DNA from: Streptomyces roseolus
GTDB taxonomy: Bacteria; Actinomycetota; Actinomycetes; Streptomycetales; Streptomycetaceae
NCBI RefSeq assembly: GCF_014649855.1
Contig: NZ_BMTV01000001.1
Span: 124,001 to 188,000, forward strand
Direction of reading: 5' to 3'
Length of the DNA stretch: 64,000 nt
Numbering within the stretch: position 1 is the first letter of the stretch; the number at the start of each line of letters is the position of its first letter. A program made the position numbers and the translations under genes. This document shows positions 6,528 to 16,057 of the stretch, one piece after another. The notes under the pieces are model-generated. The model saw nothing but the letters and a program-made list of their open reading frames with translations, had not been told where the DNA came from and made no database searches.

Positions 6528-8948
6528 ATGACCCTCTGCACCCCCGCCCGCACGCCCAACCGACCACGTGTCCAGCGGCCCCACAGCCCGCCCGGAGGCG
6601 CCCGCCGCCTCCTCCCCGCCGGCGCGGACGTCTCCGCGTCGATCGCCGTCTTCCTGATCGCACTGCCGCTCTCGCTCGGCATCGCACTCGCCACCGGAGC
6701 CCCGCTCCAGGCCGGACTGGTCGCCGCCGCCGTCGGCGGTCTGGTCGCCGGCCGGCTCGGCGGCTCGCCGCTCCAGGTGAGCGGACCCGCCGCCGGCCTC
6801 ACCGTCGTCACCGCCGAACTGATCCAGCGGTACGGCTGGCGCACCACCTGCGCCATCACGGTCCTCGCCGGACTCTCCCAACTCGCGCTGGCCTCCCTCA
6901 GAGTGGCCCGGTCGGCACTCGCCGTCTCGCCCGCGATCGTGCACGGCATGGTGGCCGGCATCGGCGTCACCATCGCCATGGCCCAGCTCCACATCGTCCT
7001 CGGCGGGACCCCGCAGAGCTCCGTGGTGGCCAACGCCCTGGGCCTTCCAGCGCAGTTGGCGGACGTCCGACCCTCCGCGCTCGCCATCAGCGGGCTGACC
7101 ATCGCCGTCCTGCTCGGCTGGCCGCGGCTGCCGGGCCGGGCGGGCCGCCTCGCGCGCAAGGCACCGGCCGCGCTGGTCGCCGTCGGCGGCGCGACCGTGC
7201 TCGCCGCGACCGCCGGGCTGACCGTGCCCCGCGTCGACCTGCCGTCCTGGAGCAGCCACGCGCTCCCGGGGCTGCCCGACGGGCCGGTCCTCGGCATCGC
7301 CGCCGGCGTGCTGACCATCACCCTGGTCACCAGCGTGCAGTCGCTGCTCTCCGCGGTCGCCGTCGACAAGCTGGTCGCCGCCCGCCCCGACCGCGGTCGC
7401 GGCATCCCGCGCTCCCGCCTCGACCGCGAGCTGGCCGGCCAGGGCGCCGCCAACATGGTCTCCGGCGCGCTCGGCGGCCTCCCGGTCGCCGGGGTCGCGG
7501 TCCGCAGCGTCGCCAACGTGTCGGCGGGCGCGGTCAGCCGCGCCTCCACGATGCTGCACGGCCTGTGGATCGTGCTGGCCTCGCTGTTCCTCGTGCCGGC
7601 GATCGACCTGATCCCACTCGCCGCGCTCGCCGCGCTCGTCATGATCGTCGGCATCCAGATGGTGAGCATCACCCACATCCGCACGGTCACCCGGCACCGC
7701 GAGGTCGTGGTCTACGCGGTGACGCTGACCGGGGTCGTCCTGATCGGCCTCCTGGAGGGCGTCGCCCTCGGGATCGCCGTCGCGGTCGCGGTCGCGATGC
7801 AGCGGCTGGCCCGCACCCGGATCACCCGGGAGGAGCACGACGGCCGCCAGCTGCTGCGCGTGCGGGGGCAGTTGACCTTCCTCGCCGTGCCGCGACTGAG
7901 CCGGGCGCTGCACCAGATCCCCGCCGGTGCCGAGGTGACGGTGGAGCTCGACGGCTCGTTCATGGACCATGCGGCGTACGAGACGCTGAACGACTGGACG
8001 GCCGCCCACCGGGCCCACGGCGGCTCGGTCGAACTGACCGGCCCCACCGGGAGCCGTATCGCCGACTCCCCCGGCGGCCGCGCCCCGGGCCCCGCGTCCG
8101 GCCCCGGCCCCGGCCCCGAGCCCGATACGGGCTCCGCCCCGGCGGCCGGCACGCAGCCCTCCCCGCACCCCTGCTGCCGCCCCTGGACCCCCTGGCACAA
8201 CCACCAGTGCGCCGTGCTGCCCGCGCCGCCCCTCACCCCGGCGCAGGAGCCTCCGGCGCGGACGGGGCATCAGCTCGCCCACGGCATCGGCAAGTTCCAG
8301 CGGAACACCGCGCCGCTGGTCCGCGACGAGCTGGCCCGGCTCGCCCGGGAGGGCCAGACGCCCTCCCAGCTCTTCCTCACCTGCGCCGACTCCCGCCTGG
8401 TCACCAGCATGATCACGTCCAGCGGACCCGGCGACCTCTTCACCGTGCGCAACGTCGGCAATCTGGTGCCGCTGCCCGGCGAGGAGAGCGGCGACGACTC
8501 GGTGGCCGCGGCGATCGAGTACGCGGTGGACGTCCTGCGGGTGCAGTCGATCACCGTGTGCGGCCACTCCGGCTGCGGCGCCATGCAGGCCCTGCTCGGC
8601 GCCGGGCCGGACGAACCGGCGACGCCGCTGCACCGCTGGCTGCGGCACGGCCGGCCGAGCCTGGAGCGGATGGCGAGCCGCCGCCACGCCTGGGCGCGGA
8701 TCTCCGGACGGCTGCCGGCGGACGCGGTCGAGCAGCTGTGCCTGACCAACGTGGTGCAGCAGCTGGAGCACCTGCGGGCGTACGACTCGGTGGCGAGACG
8801 GCTCGCCGACGGCAGTCTCACCCTGCACGGGATGTACTTCCACGTGGGCGAGGCGCAGGCGTACCTGCTCTCCGGGGACGAGGTGCGCGGCTACGACGAC
8901 GTCTTCGACAGCGTCCCGCCGGCCACCCTGGCGGCCAAGGCCTCCTGA
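6528..8948 (+). CDS. SulP bicarbonate/anion transporter fused to STAS domain and beta-carbonic anhydrase
   Basis: An 806-aa three-part fusion. Residues ~30-430 are a SulP/SLC26 membrane domain with 10-14 hydrophobic segments. Residues ~440-508 are a STAS domain (LLRVRGQLTF followed by VTVELDGSFMDH). After a Pro/Gly-rich linker, residues ~585-800 are a beta-class carbonic anhydrase with zinc ligands in CADSR (near 618) and HSGCG (near 678). The architecture couples anion, probably bicarbonate, uptake to CO2/HCO3- interconversion. The ATG at 6528 is chosen for the GAGGAG ribosome-binding site 5-6 nt upstream; 25 extra upstream codons are possible but unlikely. The gene has its own hairpin terminator at 9175-9207. 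Confidence 0.9.
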   Translation: MTLCTPARTPNRPRVQRPHSPPGGARRLLPAGADVSASIAVFLIALPLSLGIALATGAPLQAGLVAAAVGGLVAGRLGGSPLQVSGPAAGLTVVTAELIQRYGWRTTCAITVLAGLSQLALASLRVARSALAVSPAIVHGMVAGIGVTIAMAQLHIVLGGTPQSSVVANALGLPAQLADVRPSALAISGLTIAVLLGWPRLPGRAGRLARKAPAALVAVGGATVLAATAGLTVPRVDLPSWSSHALPGLPDGPVLGIAAGVLTITLVTSVQSLLSAVAVDKLVAARPDRGRGIPRSRLDRELAGQGAANMVSGALGGLPVAGVAVRSVANVSAGAVSRASTMLHGLWIVLASLFLVPAIDLIPLAALAALVMIVGIQMVSITHIRTVTRHREVVVYAVTLTGVVLIGLLEGVALGIAVAVAVAMQRLARTRITREEHDGRQLLRVRGQLTFLAVPRLSRALHQIPAGAEVTVELDGSFMDHAAYETLNDWTAAHRAHGGSVELTGPTGSRIADSPGGRAPGPASGPGPGPEPDTGSAPAAGTQPSPHPCCRPWTPWHNHQCAVLPAPPLTPAQEPPARTGHQLAHGIGKFQRNTAPLVRDELARLAREGQTPSQLFLTCADSRLVTSMITSSGPGDLFTVRNVGNLVPLPGEESGDDSVAAAIEYAVDVLRVQSITVCGHSGCGAMQALLGAGPDEPATPLHRWLRHGRPSLERMASRRHAWARISGRLPADAVEQLCLTNVVQQLEHLRAYDSVARRLADGSLTLHGMYFHVGEAQAYLLSGDEVRGYDDVFDSVPPATLAAKAS

Positions 8949-9174
8949 CGGCGGCCGCGCCACCCACCGGGGCCCGTACGCGCCGGGCCCCCACCCGGGC
9001 CCGCGTCTCAGCCCCGGCCCGGACGCCCCGACCCCGCATCGGGGCCCGGCGCCCGGTCCCGGACGCCGGGGTCCCCACGCGCGGGCCCCCCACGACCCGG
9101 CCCCGCCCCGGGACCCGGTACGCGGGGCCCGCGCGTCCTGAACCTTTCCCGTTCCCCCTCCGTGAGACTGTGTG

Positions 9175-9207
9175 GCCCCTCCTTCCCTCCGCTCGGGAAG
9201 GAGGGGC
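9175..9207 (+). terminator. 13-bp perfect hairpin terminator after SulP-CA
   Basis: GCCCCTCCTTCCC (9175-9187) pairs perfectly with GGGAAGGAGGGGC (9195-9207) around a 7-nt loop. There is no T run, as is common for Streptomyces terminators. Confidence 0.7.
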
Positions 9208-9256
9208 GCCCATCCGTCAAGTCACTCACAGGTCTAAACCAATTCCCCGGAGACTC

Positions 9257-9286
9257 TTGTCACCCGGGGCATCGGGCTGATGAGGT
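9257..9286 (+). promoter_or_regulatory. Candidate acsA promoter
   Basis: TTGTCA (9257-9262) and TGAGGT (9281-9286) are separated by 18 bp, loosely fitting a HrdB-type promoter. This would give a leader of roughly 45 nt before the GTG at 9337. The -10 match is weak. Confidence 0.3.
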
Positions 9287-9336
9287 ATGACGCGGGACAC
9301 ATACGCACAGAGGACGCCCTGGGAAAGGGAGATGTC

Positions 9337-11292
9337 GTGAGCAACGAGAGCCTGGCCAATCTGCTCCGGGAAGAGCGCCGCTTCGCGCCGCCCGCCGAGC
9401 TGGCCGCGCACGCCAACGTGACGGCGGAGGCGTACGAGCAGGCCGAGGCGGACAGGCTGGGTTTCTGGGCCGAGCAGGCCAGGCGCCTGACCTGGGCCAC
9501 CGAGCCGACCGAGACCCTCGACTGGTCGAACCCGCCGTTCGCCAAGTGGTTCGCCGACGGCGAGCTCAACGTGGCGTACAACTGCGTCGACCGGCACGTC
9601 GAGGCCGGCCACGGCGACCGGGTCGCCATCCACTTCGAGGGCGAGCCGGGCGACAGCCGCGCGATCACCTACGCCGAACTCAAGGACGAGGTCTCCAAGG
9701 CCGCCAACGCCCTGACCGAGCTGGGCGTCCGCAAGGGCGACCGGGTCGCCGTCTACCTGCCGATGATCCCCGAGGCCGCGATCACGATGCTGGCCTGCGC
9801 CCGCGTCGGCGCCGCCCACTCGGTCGTCTTCGGCGGCTTCTCCGCCGACGCCGTCGCCTCCCGCATCCAGGACGCCGACGCCAAGGTCGTCGTGACCGCC
9901 GACGGCGGCTACCGCCGTGGCAAGCCGTCCGCCCTCAAGCCGGCCATCGACGAGGCCGTCGCCAAGTGCCCGACGGTCGAGCACGTGCTGGTCGTCCGCC
10001 GCACCGGCGAGGACACCGCCTTCACCGAGGGCCGTGACGTCTGGTGGCACGACGTCGTCGACCGCCAGTCCGCCGAGCACACCCCCGAGGCGTTCCCGGC
10101 CGAGCACCCGCTCTTCATCCTGTACACCTCCGGCACCACGGGTAAGCCGAAGGGCATCCTGCACACCTCCGGCGGCTACCTCACCCAGGCCGCCTACACC
10201 CACCACGCCGTCTTCGACCTCAAGCCGGAGACCGACGTCTACTGGTGCACGGCCGACATCGGCTGGGTCACCGGCCACTCGTACATCGTCTACGGCCCGC
10301 TGGCCAACGGCGCCACGCAGGTCATGTACGAGGGCACCCCGGACACCCCGCACCAGGGCCGGGTCTTCGAGATCGTGCAGAAGTACGGCGTCACCATCCT
10401 CTACACGGCTCCGACGCTGATCCGCACCTTCATGAAGTGGGGCGACGACATCCCCGCGAAGTTCGACCTGAGCAGCCTGCGGGTCCTCGGCTCGGTCGGC
10501 GAGCCGATCAACCCCGAGGCCTGGGTCTGGTACCGCAAGCACATCGGCGCCGACCGCTGCCCCATCGTGGACACCTGGTGGCAGACCGAGACCGGCGCGA
10601 TGATGATCTCGCCGCTCCCCGGCGTCACCGAGACCAAGCCGGGCTCCGCCCAGCGCCCGCTGCCGGGCATCTCCGCCACCGTCGTCGACGACGAGGCGAA
10701 CGAGGTGCCGGACGGCGGCGGCGGCTACCTGGTCCTGACCGAGCCGTGGCCGTCGATGCTCCGCACCATCTGGGGCGACGACCAGCGCTTCATCGACACC
10801 TACTGGTCCCGCTTCGAGGGCAGGTACTTCGCCGGCGACGGCGCCAAGAAGGACGACGACGGCGACATCTGGCTGCTCGGCCGGGTCGACGACGTCATGC
10901 TGGTCTCCGGCCACAACATCTCCACCACCGAGGTCGAGTCCGCGCTCGTCTCGCACCCCTCGGTGGCCGAGGCGGCCGTCGTCGGTGCCGCCGACGAGAC
11001 CACCGGCCAGGCGATCGTCGCCTTCGTGATCCTGCGCGGCACCGCCAGCCAGGACGAGAGCCTCGTCGCCGAGCTGCGCAACCACGTGGGCGCCACGCTC
11101 GGCCCGATCGCCAAGCCCAAGCGGATCCTGCCGGTGGCCGAGCTGCCGAAGACCCGCTCCGGCAAGATCATGCGCCGGCTGCTGCGCGACGTGGCGGAGA
11201 ACCGCCAGGTCGGCGACGTCACCACGCTGGCCGACTCCTCGGTCATGTCGCTCATCCAGACGCAGCTGCCCGCCGCGTCCAGCGAGGACTGA
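9337..11292 (+). CDS. acsA: Acetyl-CoA synthetase
   Basis: A 651-aa adenylate-forming enzyme of usual Acs length that makes acetyl-CoA from acetate, ATP and CoA through acetyl-AMP in the cytoplasm. Visible motifs: [11 protein letters not shown] (P-loop), [25 protein letters not shown], the [15 protein letters not shown] hinge, and TRSGKIMRR with the catalytic lysine near residue 610 that is acetylated to switch related enzymes off. The GTG at 9337 follows AAAGGGAGA at good spacing. The frame extends upstream to 9280 but only through promoter-like sequence. It is followed by a strong terminator. Confidence 0.95.
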   Translation: MSNESLANLLREERRFAPPAELAAHANVTAEAYEQAEADRLGFWAEQARRLTWATEPTETLDWSNPPFAKWFADGELNVAYNCVDRHVEAGHGDRVAIHFEGEPGDSRAITYAELKDEVSKAANALTELGVRKGDRVAVYLPMIPEAAITMLACARVGAAHSVVFGGFSADAVASRIQDADAKVVVTADGGYRRGKPSALKPAIDEAVAKCPTVEHVLVVRRTGEDTAFTEGRDVWWHDVVDRQSAEHTPEAFPAEHPLFILYTSGTTGKPKGILHTSGGYLTQAAYTHHAVFDLKPETDVYWCTADIGWVTGHSYIVYGPLANGATQVMYEGTPDTPHQGRVFEIVQKYGVTILYTAPTLIRTFMKWGDDIPAKFDLSSLRVLGSVGEPINPEAWVWYRKHIGADRCPIVDTWWQTETGAMMISPLPGVTETKPGSAQRPLPGISATVVDDEANEVPDGGGGYLVLTEPWPSMLRTIWGDDQRFIDTYWSRFEGRYFAGDGAKKDDDGDIWLLGRVDDVMLVSGHNISTTEVESALVSHPSVAEAAVVGAADETTGQAIVAFVILRGTASQDESLVAELRNHVGATLGPIAKPKRILPVAELPKTRSGKIMRRLLRDVAENRQVGDVTTLADSSVMSLIQTQLPAASSED

Positions 11293-11313
11293 GCACCCCC
11301 GGCAGCACACCGC

Positions 11314-11347
11314 GAAGGCCCGCCCCGGCACCCGGGGGCGGGCCTTC
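11314..11347 (+). terminator. 13-bp perfect hairpin terminator after acsA
   Basis: GAAGGCCCGCCCC (11314-11326) pairs with GGGGCGGGCCTTC (11335-11347) around an 8-nt loop, 22 bp after the acsA stop. Confidence 0.75.
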
Positions 11348-11563
11348 CCCCGTCTCCGGCCGCCGCGCCGAAACCCCCGTACCTCCCTAAAGTGATCCAC
11401 GACGGGCAAAAGATCCCATCGGACGAGAAGATCCCCGCCGGACGCGCCCCGGGCTCGTTAGGTAAGGTAAGGAACGCGTCAGGAACGCGACAGAAAGACC
11501 TAGGTGAGCCGGGAAGTCTGGTCGGCATGTGCTGTGTGCTGCCCACCCGACCGGAGGCTCCCC

Positions 11564-12946
11564 GTGTCCACCGACCGCACGTTCCTCGGACGGCTCTCGC
11601 TCCCCGAGCGCCGCCACCTCACCGACGCCCTGCGCACCGAGACCGTCGGCGGCGTCCTCCTGCTCGCGGCCGCGGTCACCGCGCTCGTCTGGGCCAACGT
11701 CCTCCCCGGCAGCTACGAGTCGGTCTCCCACTTCCACATGGGCCCCGCCTCCCTCGGCCTCGACCTCTCCATAGCCCACTGGGCCGCCGACGGCCTCCTC
11801 GCGGTGTTCTTCTTCGTCGCCGGCATCGAGCTCAAGCGCGAACTGGTCGCCGGCGAGCTGCGCGACCCCAGGGCCGCCGCCCTCCCCGTCGTCGCGGCGC
11901 TCTGCGGCATGGCCACCCCGGCCCTCGTCTACGTCCTGGTCAACGCCGTCGGCGGCGGCTCCATGGACGGCTGGGCCGTGCCCACCGCCACCGACATCGC
12001 CTTCGCGCTCGCCGTCCTCGCCGTCATCGGCACCTCGCTCCCCTCCGCCCTGCGCGCCTTCCTCCTCACCCTCGCCGTCGTCGACGACCTCTTCGCGATC
12101 CTGATCATCGCGGTCTTCTTCACCGGCGACCTGGACTTCGCCGCCCTCGGTGGCGCCGTCGCCGGCCTCGTCCTCTTCTGGTTCCTGCTCCGCAAGGAGG
12201 TCCGCGGCTGGTACGTGTACGTCCCGCTGGCCCTGGTGATCTGGGGCCTGATGTACAACAGCGGCGTCCACGCCACCATCGCCGGCGTCGCCATGGGCCT
12301 GATGCTCCGCTGCACCACCCGCGAGGGCGAGGAGCACTCCCCCGGGGAGCACATCGAGCACCTGGTCCGGCCGCTCTCCGCCGGTCTCGCCGTCCCCCTC
12401 TTCGCGCTCTTCTCCGCCGGGGTGGCCCTCTCCAGCGAGGCGCTGCGCGACGTCTTCACCCAGCCCGTCACCCTGGGCATCGTCCTCGGCCTGGTCGTCG
12501 GCAAGGCCGTCGGCATCTTCGGCGGCACCTGGCTGACCGCCCGCTTCACCCGGGCGGAGCTCAACCCGCAGCTGGCCTGGCCGGACGTCTTCGCGGTCGC
12601 CACCCTCGCCGGCATCGGCTTCACGGTCTCGCTGCTCATCGGCGAGCTCGCCTTCGAGGGGGACGCGGCGCTCACCTCCGAGGTGAAGGCCGCCGTCCTC
12701 ATGGGCTCGCTGATCGCCGCGGCCTGCGCCTCGCTGCTGCTCAAGCTGCGGGTGCGGAAGTACCAGCTCCTCGTCGCCGAGGAGGAGCGGGACGACGACG
12801 AGGACGGCATCCCGGACGTGTACGAGGAGGGCACCGAGGCGTACCACCTCCGGATGGCCGAGATCCTGGAGCGGAAGGCCGCGGAACACCGCGAGCGCGC
12901 CCGACTGGCGGGGGCACCGCGCGACGGGGCCGACCGTCCGGCATGA
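11564..12946 (+). CDS. nhaA: NhaA-type Na+/H+ antiporter
   Basis: A 460-aa integral membrane protein that exchanges cytoplasmic Na+ for external protons in pH and salt homeostasis. Family signatures are FFFVAGIELKREL, PTATDIAFALAVLA and the TM5 ion-binding aspartate pair in LAVVDDLFAI near residue 170, with about 12 hydrophobic segments. The C-terminus adds an acidic, probably cytoplasmic tail of ~60 residues beginning at EEERDDDEDG. The GTG at 11564 is chosen because GGAGG ends 6 nt upstream. Just before the gene, 11458-11473 contains the short tandem repeat GGTAA GGTAA GG. Confidence 0.92.
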   Translation: MSTDRTFLGRLSLPERRHLTDALRTETVGGVLLLAAAVTALVWANVLPGSYESVSHFHMGPASLGLDLSIAHWAADGLLAVFFFVAGIELKRELVAGELRDPRAAALPVVAALCGMATPALVYVLVNAVGGGSMDGWAVPTATDIAFALAVLAVIGTSLPSALRAFLLTLAVVDDLFAILIIAVFFTGDLDFAALGGAVAGLVLFWFLLRKEVRGWYVYVPLALVIWGLMYNSGVHATIAGVAMGLMLRCTTREGEEHSPGEHIEHLVRPLSAGLAVPLFALFSAGVALSSEALRDVFTQPVTLGIVLGLVVGKAVGIFGGTWLTARFTRAELNPQLAWPDVFAVATLAGIGFTVSLLIGELAFEGDAALTSEVKAAVLMGSLIAAACASLLLKLRVRKYQLLVAEEERDDDEDGIPDVYEEGTEAYHLRMAEILERKAAEHRERARLAGAPRDGADRPA

Positions 12947-13020
12947 TCTGAGGCGGACCGTACACAGAGACTCGGACCCGTACCCGGAGACTCGGACCGT
13001 ACAAGAGGAGAGGGAGAGCG

Positions 13021-13518
13021 ATGAGCCACCCGTTCGACGGAACCGAGCGCAGCCTCGGCCAGCTGGTCGCCTCGGCGACCGCCGAGATGTCCGCACTGGT
13101 GCACGACGAGATCGCCCTGGCCAAGGCCGAGCTCCGGCAGGACGTGAAGCGCGGCGCGATCGGCAGCGGCGCGGCCATCGCCGCCGCCGTGGTGCTGCTG
13201 TTCTCGCTGCCGATGCTGAGCTTCGCACTCGCGTACGCCATCAACACCTGGACCGGCGGGCACAACGGCAACGGCGGCTGGAACCTCGTCTGGTGCTTCC
13301 TGCTGTCCTTCGCCTTCAACGTGATCGTCGCGGGCCTCCTCGGCGCGATCGCCGTCTCGAAGTTCAAGAAGGTCAAGCCGCCGGAGAAGTCCATCGCCTC
13401 CGCCAAGCAGACCGCCGCGATCATGCAGAACGTGAAGCCGCACCCCCGTCCGGAGGGCCTCCCGGCCGCCGAGGTGACGCTGGCCAAGGCCCAGTCTGTG
13501 GCACGCTCGTCCGTATGA
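13021..13518 (+). CDS. Phage holin-X (holin 3/6) family membrane protein
   Basis: A 165-aa protein with an amphipathic N-terminal helix and two strong membrane segments (AAIAAAVVLLFSLPMLSFAL and FLLSFAFNVIVAGLLGAIAV), ending in a basic tail. This is the widespread actinobacterial 'holin-X' family; it is chromosomal and not evidence of a prophage. The ribosome-binding site AGAGGAGAGGGAG is unusually strong. The stop overlaps the next gene by ATGA, so the two are probably co-translated. Function unknown; a role in envelope stability or permeability is speculation. Confidence 0.85.
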   Translation: MSHPFDGTERSLGQLVASATAEMSALVHDEIALAKAELRQDVKRGAIGSGAAIAAAVVLLFSLPMLSFALAYAINTWTGGHNGNGGWNLVWCFLLSFAFNVIVAGLLGAIAVSKFKKVKPPEKSIASAKQTAAIMQNVKPHPRPEGLPAAEVTLAKAQSVARSSV

Positions 13519-14450
13519 CCCTCCCCGAGAGCAGCACCCCCGGCGGCGGGCCCGTACGCCTCGACGGTCCGTGGACCCACCGTGACGTCGCGGCCAACGG
13601 CGCCCGTTTCCACATCGCCGAGATGGGCGACGGCCCCCTGGTGCTGCTGCTGCACGGCTTCCCGCAGTTCTGGTGGACCTGGCGCCACCAGCTGCCGGCG
13701 CTCGCCGAGGCCGGCTTCCGGGCGGTCGCGATGGACCTGCGCGGGGTCGGCGGCAGCGACCGCACCCCCCGCGGTTACGACCCCGCCAACCTCGCCCTCG
13801 ACATCACCGGCGTGGTCCGCTCGCTCGGCGAGCCGGACGCCGCGCTCGTCGGCCACGACCTGGGCGGCTACCTCGCCTGGACGGCCGCCGTCATGCGGCC
13901 GAAGCTGGTCCGCCGACTCGCGGTCTCCTCGATGCCGCACCCGCGCCGCTGGCGCTCGGCGATGCTCTCCGACTTCGCCCAGTCCCGGGCCGGTTCGCAC
14001 GTCTGGGGCTTCCAGCGGCCGTGGCTGCCGGAGCGTCAGCTGGTCGCCGACGACGCCGAGCTGGTGGGGCGTCTGATCCGGGAGTGGTCGGGACCGCGCC
14101 CGGTGGAGGACGAGGCGGTCGAGGCATACCGGCGGGCGATGCTCGTGCCGTCCACGGCGCACTGCTCGATCGAGCCGTACCGCTGGCTGGTCCGCTCGCT
14201 GGCCCGGCCGGACGGCATCCAGTTCAACCGGCGCATGAAGCGGCCGGTGCGGGTGCCGACGCTGCACCTGCACGGCTCGATGGACCCGGTGATGCGGACC
14301 CGCAGCGCCGCCGGTTCGGGCGAGTACGTGGAAGCGCCGTACCGCTGGCGGCTCTTCGACGGCCTGGGGCACTTCCCGCACGAGGAGGACCCGGCCGCCT
14401 TCACGACGGAGCTCGTCAACTGGCTGAAGGACCCCGAGCCCGACCGCTGA
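13515..14450 (+). CDS. Alpha/beta hydrolase, epoxide-hydrolase-like
   Basis: A 311-aa soluble hydrolase. HGFPQFWWTWRHQ supplies the oxyanion region. The nucleophile elbow is VGHDLGG, so the nucleophile is Asp, as in epoxide hydrolases and haloalkane dehalogenases and not in serine esterases. The acid is probably Asp in HGSMDPV and the base His in GLGHFPHEE. The HGFPxFWWTW motif favours epoxide hydrolase. It is translationally coupled (ATGA at 13515-13518) to the holin-X gene, which suggests a membrane-associated job. The substrate is unknown. Confidence 0.82.
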   Translation: MTLPESSTPGGGPVRLDGPWTHRDVAANGARFHIAEMGDGPLVLLLHGFPQFWWTWRHQLPALAEAGFRAVAMDLRGVGGSDRTPRGYDPANLALDITGVVRSLGEPDAALVGHDLGGYLAWTAAVMRPKLVRRLAVSSMPHPRRWRSAMLSDFAQSRAGSHVWGFQRPWLPERQLVADDAELVGRLIREWSGPRPVEDEAVEAYRRAMLVPSTAHCSIEPYRWLVRSLARPDGIQFNRRMKRPVRVPTLHLHGSMDPVMRTRSAAGSGEYVEAPYRWRLFDGLGHFPHEEDPAAFTTELVNWLKDPEPDR

Positions 14451-14585
14451 CGCCCGACCGTCGCCGTCGCCGTACGGGTCCGCGCCCGCACGGGTTTGCG
14501 TCGAACGGCCATGTGCCGGGCGCATACTCCGATTGGCGGGCCCCGGAACGGTTACCGGGCCCGGACCCCGGGCAGACGTCGGGGT

Positions 14586-14777
14586 ATGGGCTGGACGCAC
14601 GACTACGGTGACACGGCACGCGACCGCCGCTCGGCCTCCGGGCCGGGCTCCCGCGAGCGGGGAGGCCCGCCGGAGCAGGGCCGCGCTCCCGGCGGGCAGG
14701 TCGGGATCTCACGCATCCTCAGGCGGCGGGCCCGCTGGGTCTCGGCCCGCCTCCGCCATCCGCGCGACACCGCGTAG
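14586..14777 (+). CDS. Small basic hypothetical protein (63 aa)
   Basis: The ATG at 14586 opens a 63-codon frame beginning MGWTHDYGDTARDRRSASG, rich in Arg and Gly. By eye about 90% of its third codon positions are G or C, as in real genes here, although the surrounding DNA is also GC-rich. It is convergent with the marP-like gene, ending 12 bp short of it. The ribosome-binding site is weak (GGGG). I do not recognise a family; it may be a real short gene or chance. Confidence 0.4.
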   Translation: MGWTHDYGDTARDRRSASGPGSRERGGPPEQGRAPGGQVGISRILRRRARWVSARLRHPRDTA

Positions 14778-14789
14778 CCCCGGGGGGGA

Positions 14790-15989
14790 TCAGAGGGCGC
14801 AGCTGTCGGTGTCGACCTGCTGGTTCGCGGTACGGCCGAGCTCGATGTCCTCGCGGATCTCCTGGACCGTCAGCGCGTACCCGGTGTCGGCGTCGTCGCG
14901 GGAGCGGGCGAAGATCACGCCCGAGACCGTGCCGTCCTCGGTGAGCAGCGGGCCGCCGGAATTGCCCTGGCGGACCGTCGTGTACAGCGAGTAGACGTCC
15001 CTGCGCACCTCGCCCCGGTGGTAGATGTCGGGGCCGTCGGCGCTGATCCGGCCGCGGACGCGGGCGGAGCGGACGTCGTACGAGCCGTTCTCCGGGAAGC
15101 CGGCGACGATGGCGTCGTCCCCGCTCCGCGCCTCGCGCTCGGTGAAGCGGAGCGGGGTGGCCTTCAGGTCCGGCACGTCGAGGACGGCGATGTCGCGGCG
15201 CCAGTCGTAGAGCACGACCTTGGCGTCGTACAGCCGGCCCTCGCCGCCGATCTGCACGGTGGGCTCGTCGACGCCGCCGACCACGTGCGCGTTGGTCATC
15301 ACCCGGCGCTCGGAGAAGACGAAGCCGGTGCCCTCCAGGACCTTGCCGCAGCTGGGCGCGGTGCCGACGACCTTGACGATGGAGCGCTGGGCGCGGGTGG
15401 CGACGGGGCTGCCGGCGAGCGCCGGGTCCGGCGGGACGACCTCGGTGATGGGCTCGTCGGCGAAGGGGCTGAAGACCTGCGGGAAGCCGCTGCGGGCGAG
15501 CGTGGAGCTGAAGTCGGCGAACCAGACGTCCACCTGATCGGGCATCACCCGGGAGACGCCCTGGAGCACCTTGGAGCCGCGCACCTCCTTGCCCAGGGTG
15601 GGCAGCGAGGTGCCGGCGAGCGCCGAGCCGATCAGCCAGGCGACGAGCAGCATGGCGACCACGTTGACCAGCGCGCCGCCGGTGGCGTCGAGGGCGCGGG
15701 CCGGGGACCAGGTGATGTGGCGGCGGAGTTTGTTGCCGAGGTGGGTGGTGAGCGCCTGGCCGACGGAGGCGGAGACGATGACCGCCATCACGAAGATCAC
15801 GGTGACCGTGGTGGTGACCTCGCTCTTGTCGGTGAGCTGGTCCCACAGGATCGGCAGCAGCCACATGGCGAGGAGGCCGCCGCCGAGGAAGCCGACCACG
15901 GAGAGGATGCCGACCACGAAGCCCTGGCGGTAGCCGATGATCGCGAACCACACGGCCGCGAGCAGCAGCAGGATGTCCAGCACGTTCAC
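14790..15989 (-). CDS. MarP-like membrane serine protease (CvpA + trypsin-like)
   Basis: A 399-aa protein. Residues 1-~155 are a CvpA/colicin-V-production-type four-helix membrane domain starting NVLDILLLLAAVWFAI. Residues ~200-390 are a chymotrypsin-fold protease with His in MTNAHVVGG (~231), Asp in RRDIAVLDV (~264) and Ser in GNSGGPL (~342). Mycobacterial MarP has this layout and is a periplasm-facing protease needed for acid and oxidative stress resistance through envelope control; the same role is inferred. Two cysteines (in PSCGKV and near the C-terminus, DSCAL) could form the disulfide seen in MarP. The start is a GTG at 15989. Confidence 0.88.
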   Translation of the reverse strand: MNVLDILLLLAAVWFAIIGYRQGFVVGILSVVGFLGGGLLAMWLLPILWDQLTDKSEVTTTVTVIFVMAVIVSASVGQALTTHLGNKLRRHITWSPARALDATGGALVNVVAMLLVAWLIGSALAGTSLPTLGKEVRGSKVLQGVSRVMPDQVDVWFADFSSTLARSGFPQVFSPFADEPITEVVPPDPALAGSPVATRAQRSIVKVVGTAPSCGKVLEGTGFVFSERRVMTNAHVVGGVDEPTVQIGGEGRLYDAKVVLYDWRRDIAVLDVPDLKATPLRFTEREARSGDDAIVAGFPENGSYDVRSARVRGRISADGPDIYHRGEVRRDVYSLYTTVRQGNSGGPLLTEDGTVSGVIFARSRDDADTGYALTVQEIREDIELGRTANQQVDTDSCAL

Positions 15990-16057
15990 GGTCGTCAGCC
16001 TCGCAGTTCCGTTCTTCCGGACGCCGTTCCGTCTCCGGCCTCCAAAGGGTCAGCCTG

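Larger units (their letters stand above)
8949..9336. other. GC-rich spacer between SulP-CA and acsA
   Basis: A 388-bp gap. Its first 180 bp are low-complexity runs of GGCCC/GGGCC words without a stable unit. The middle carries the 13-bp terminator hairpin at 9175-9207. The last ~130 bp drop in GC and hold the likely acsA promoter. No ORF with good codon structure is visible. Confidence 0.5.

Noticed and set aside
11458..11476. Iron box (DmdR1/IdeR type) before nhaA
   Set aside because: Only the left half TTAGGTAAG resembles the 19-bp consensus; the right half does not match, and the gene is not an iron gene.
13021..13518. Prophage holin
   Set aside because: The protein belongs to the chromosomal holin-X family and no phage genes adjoin.
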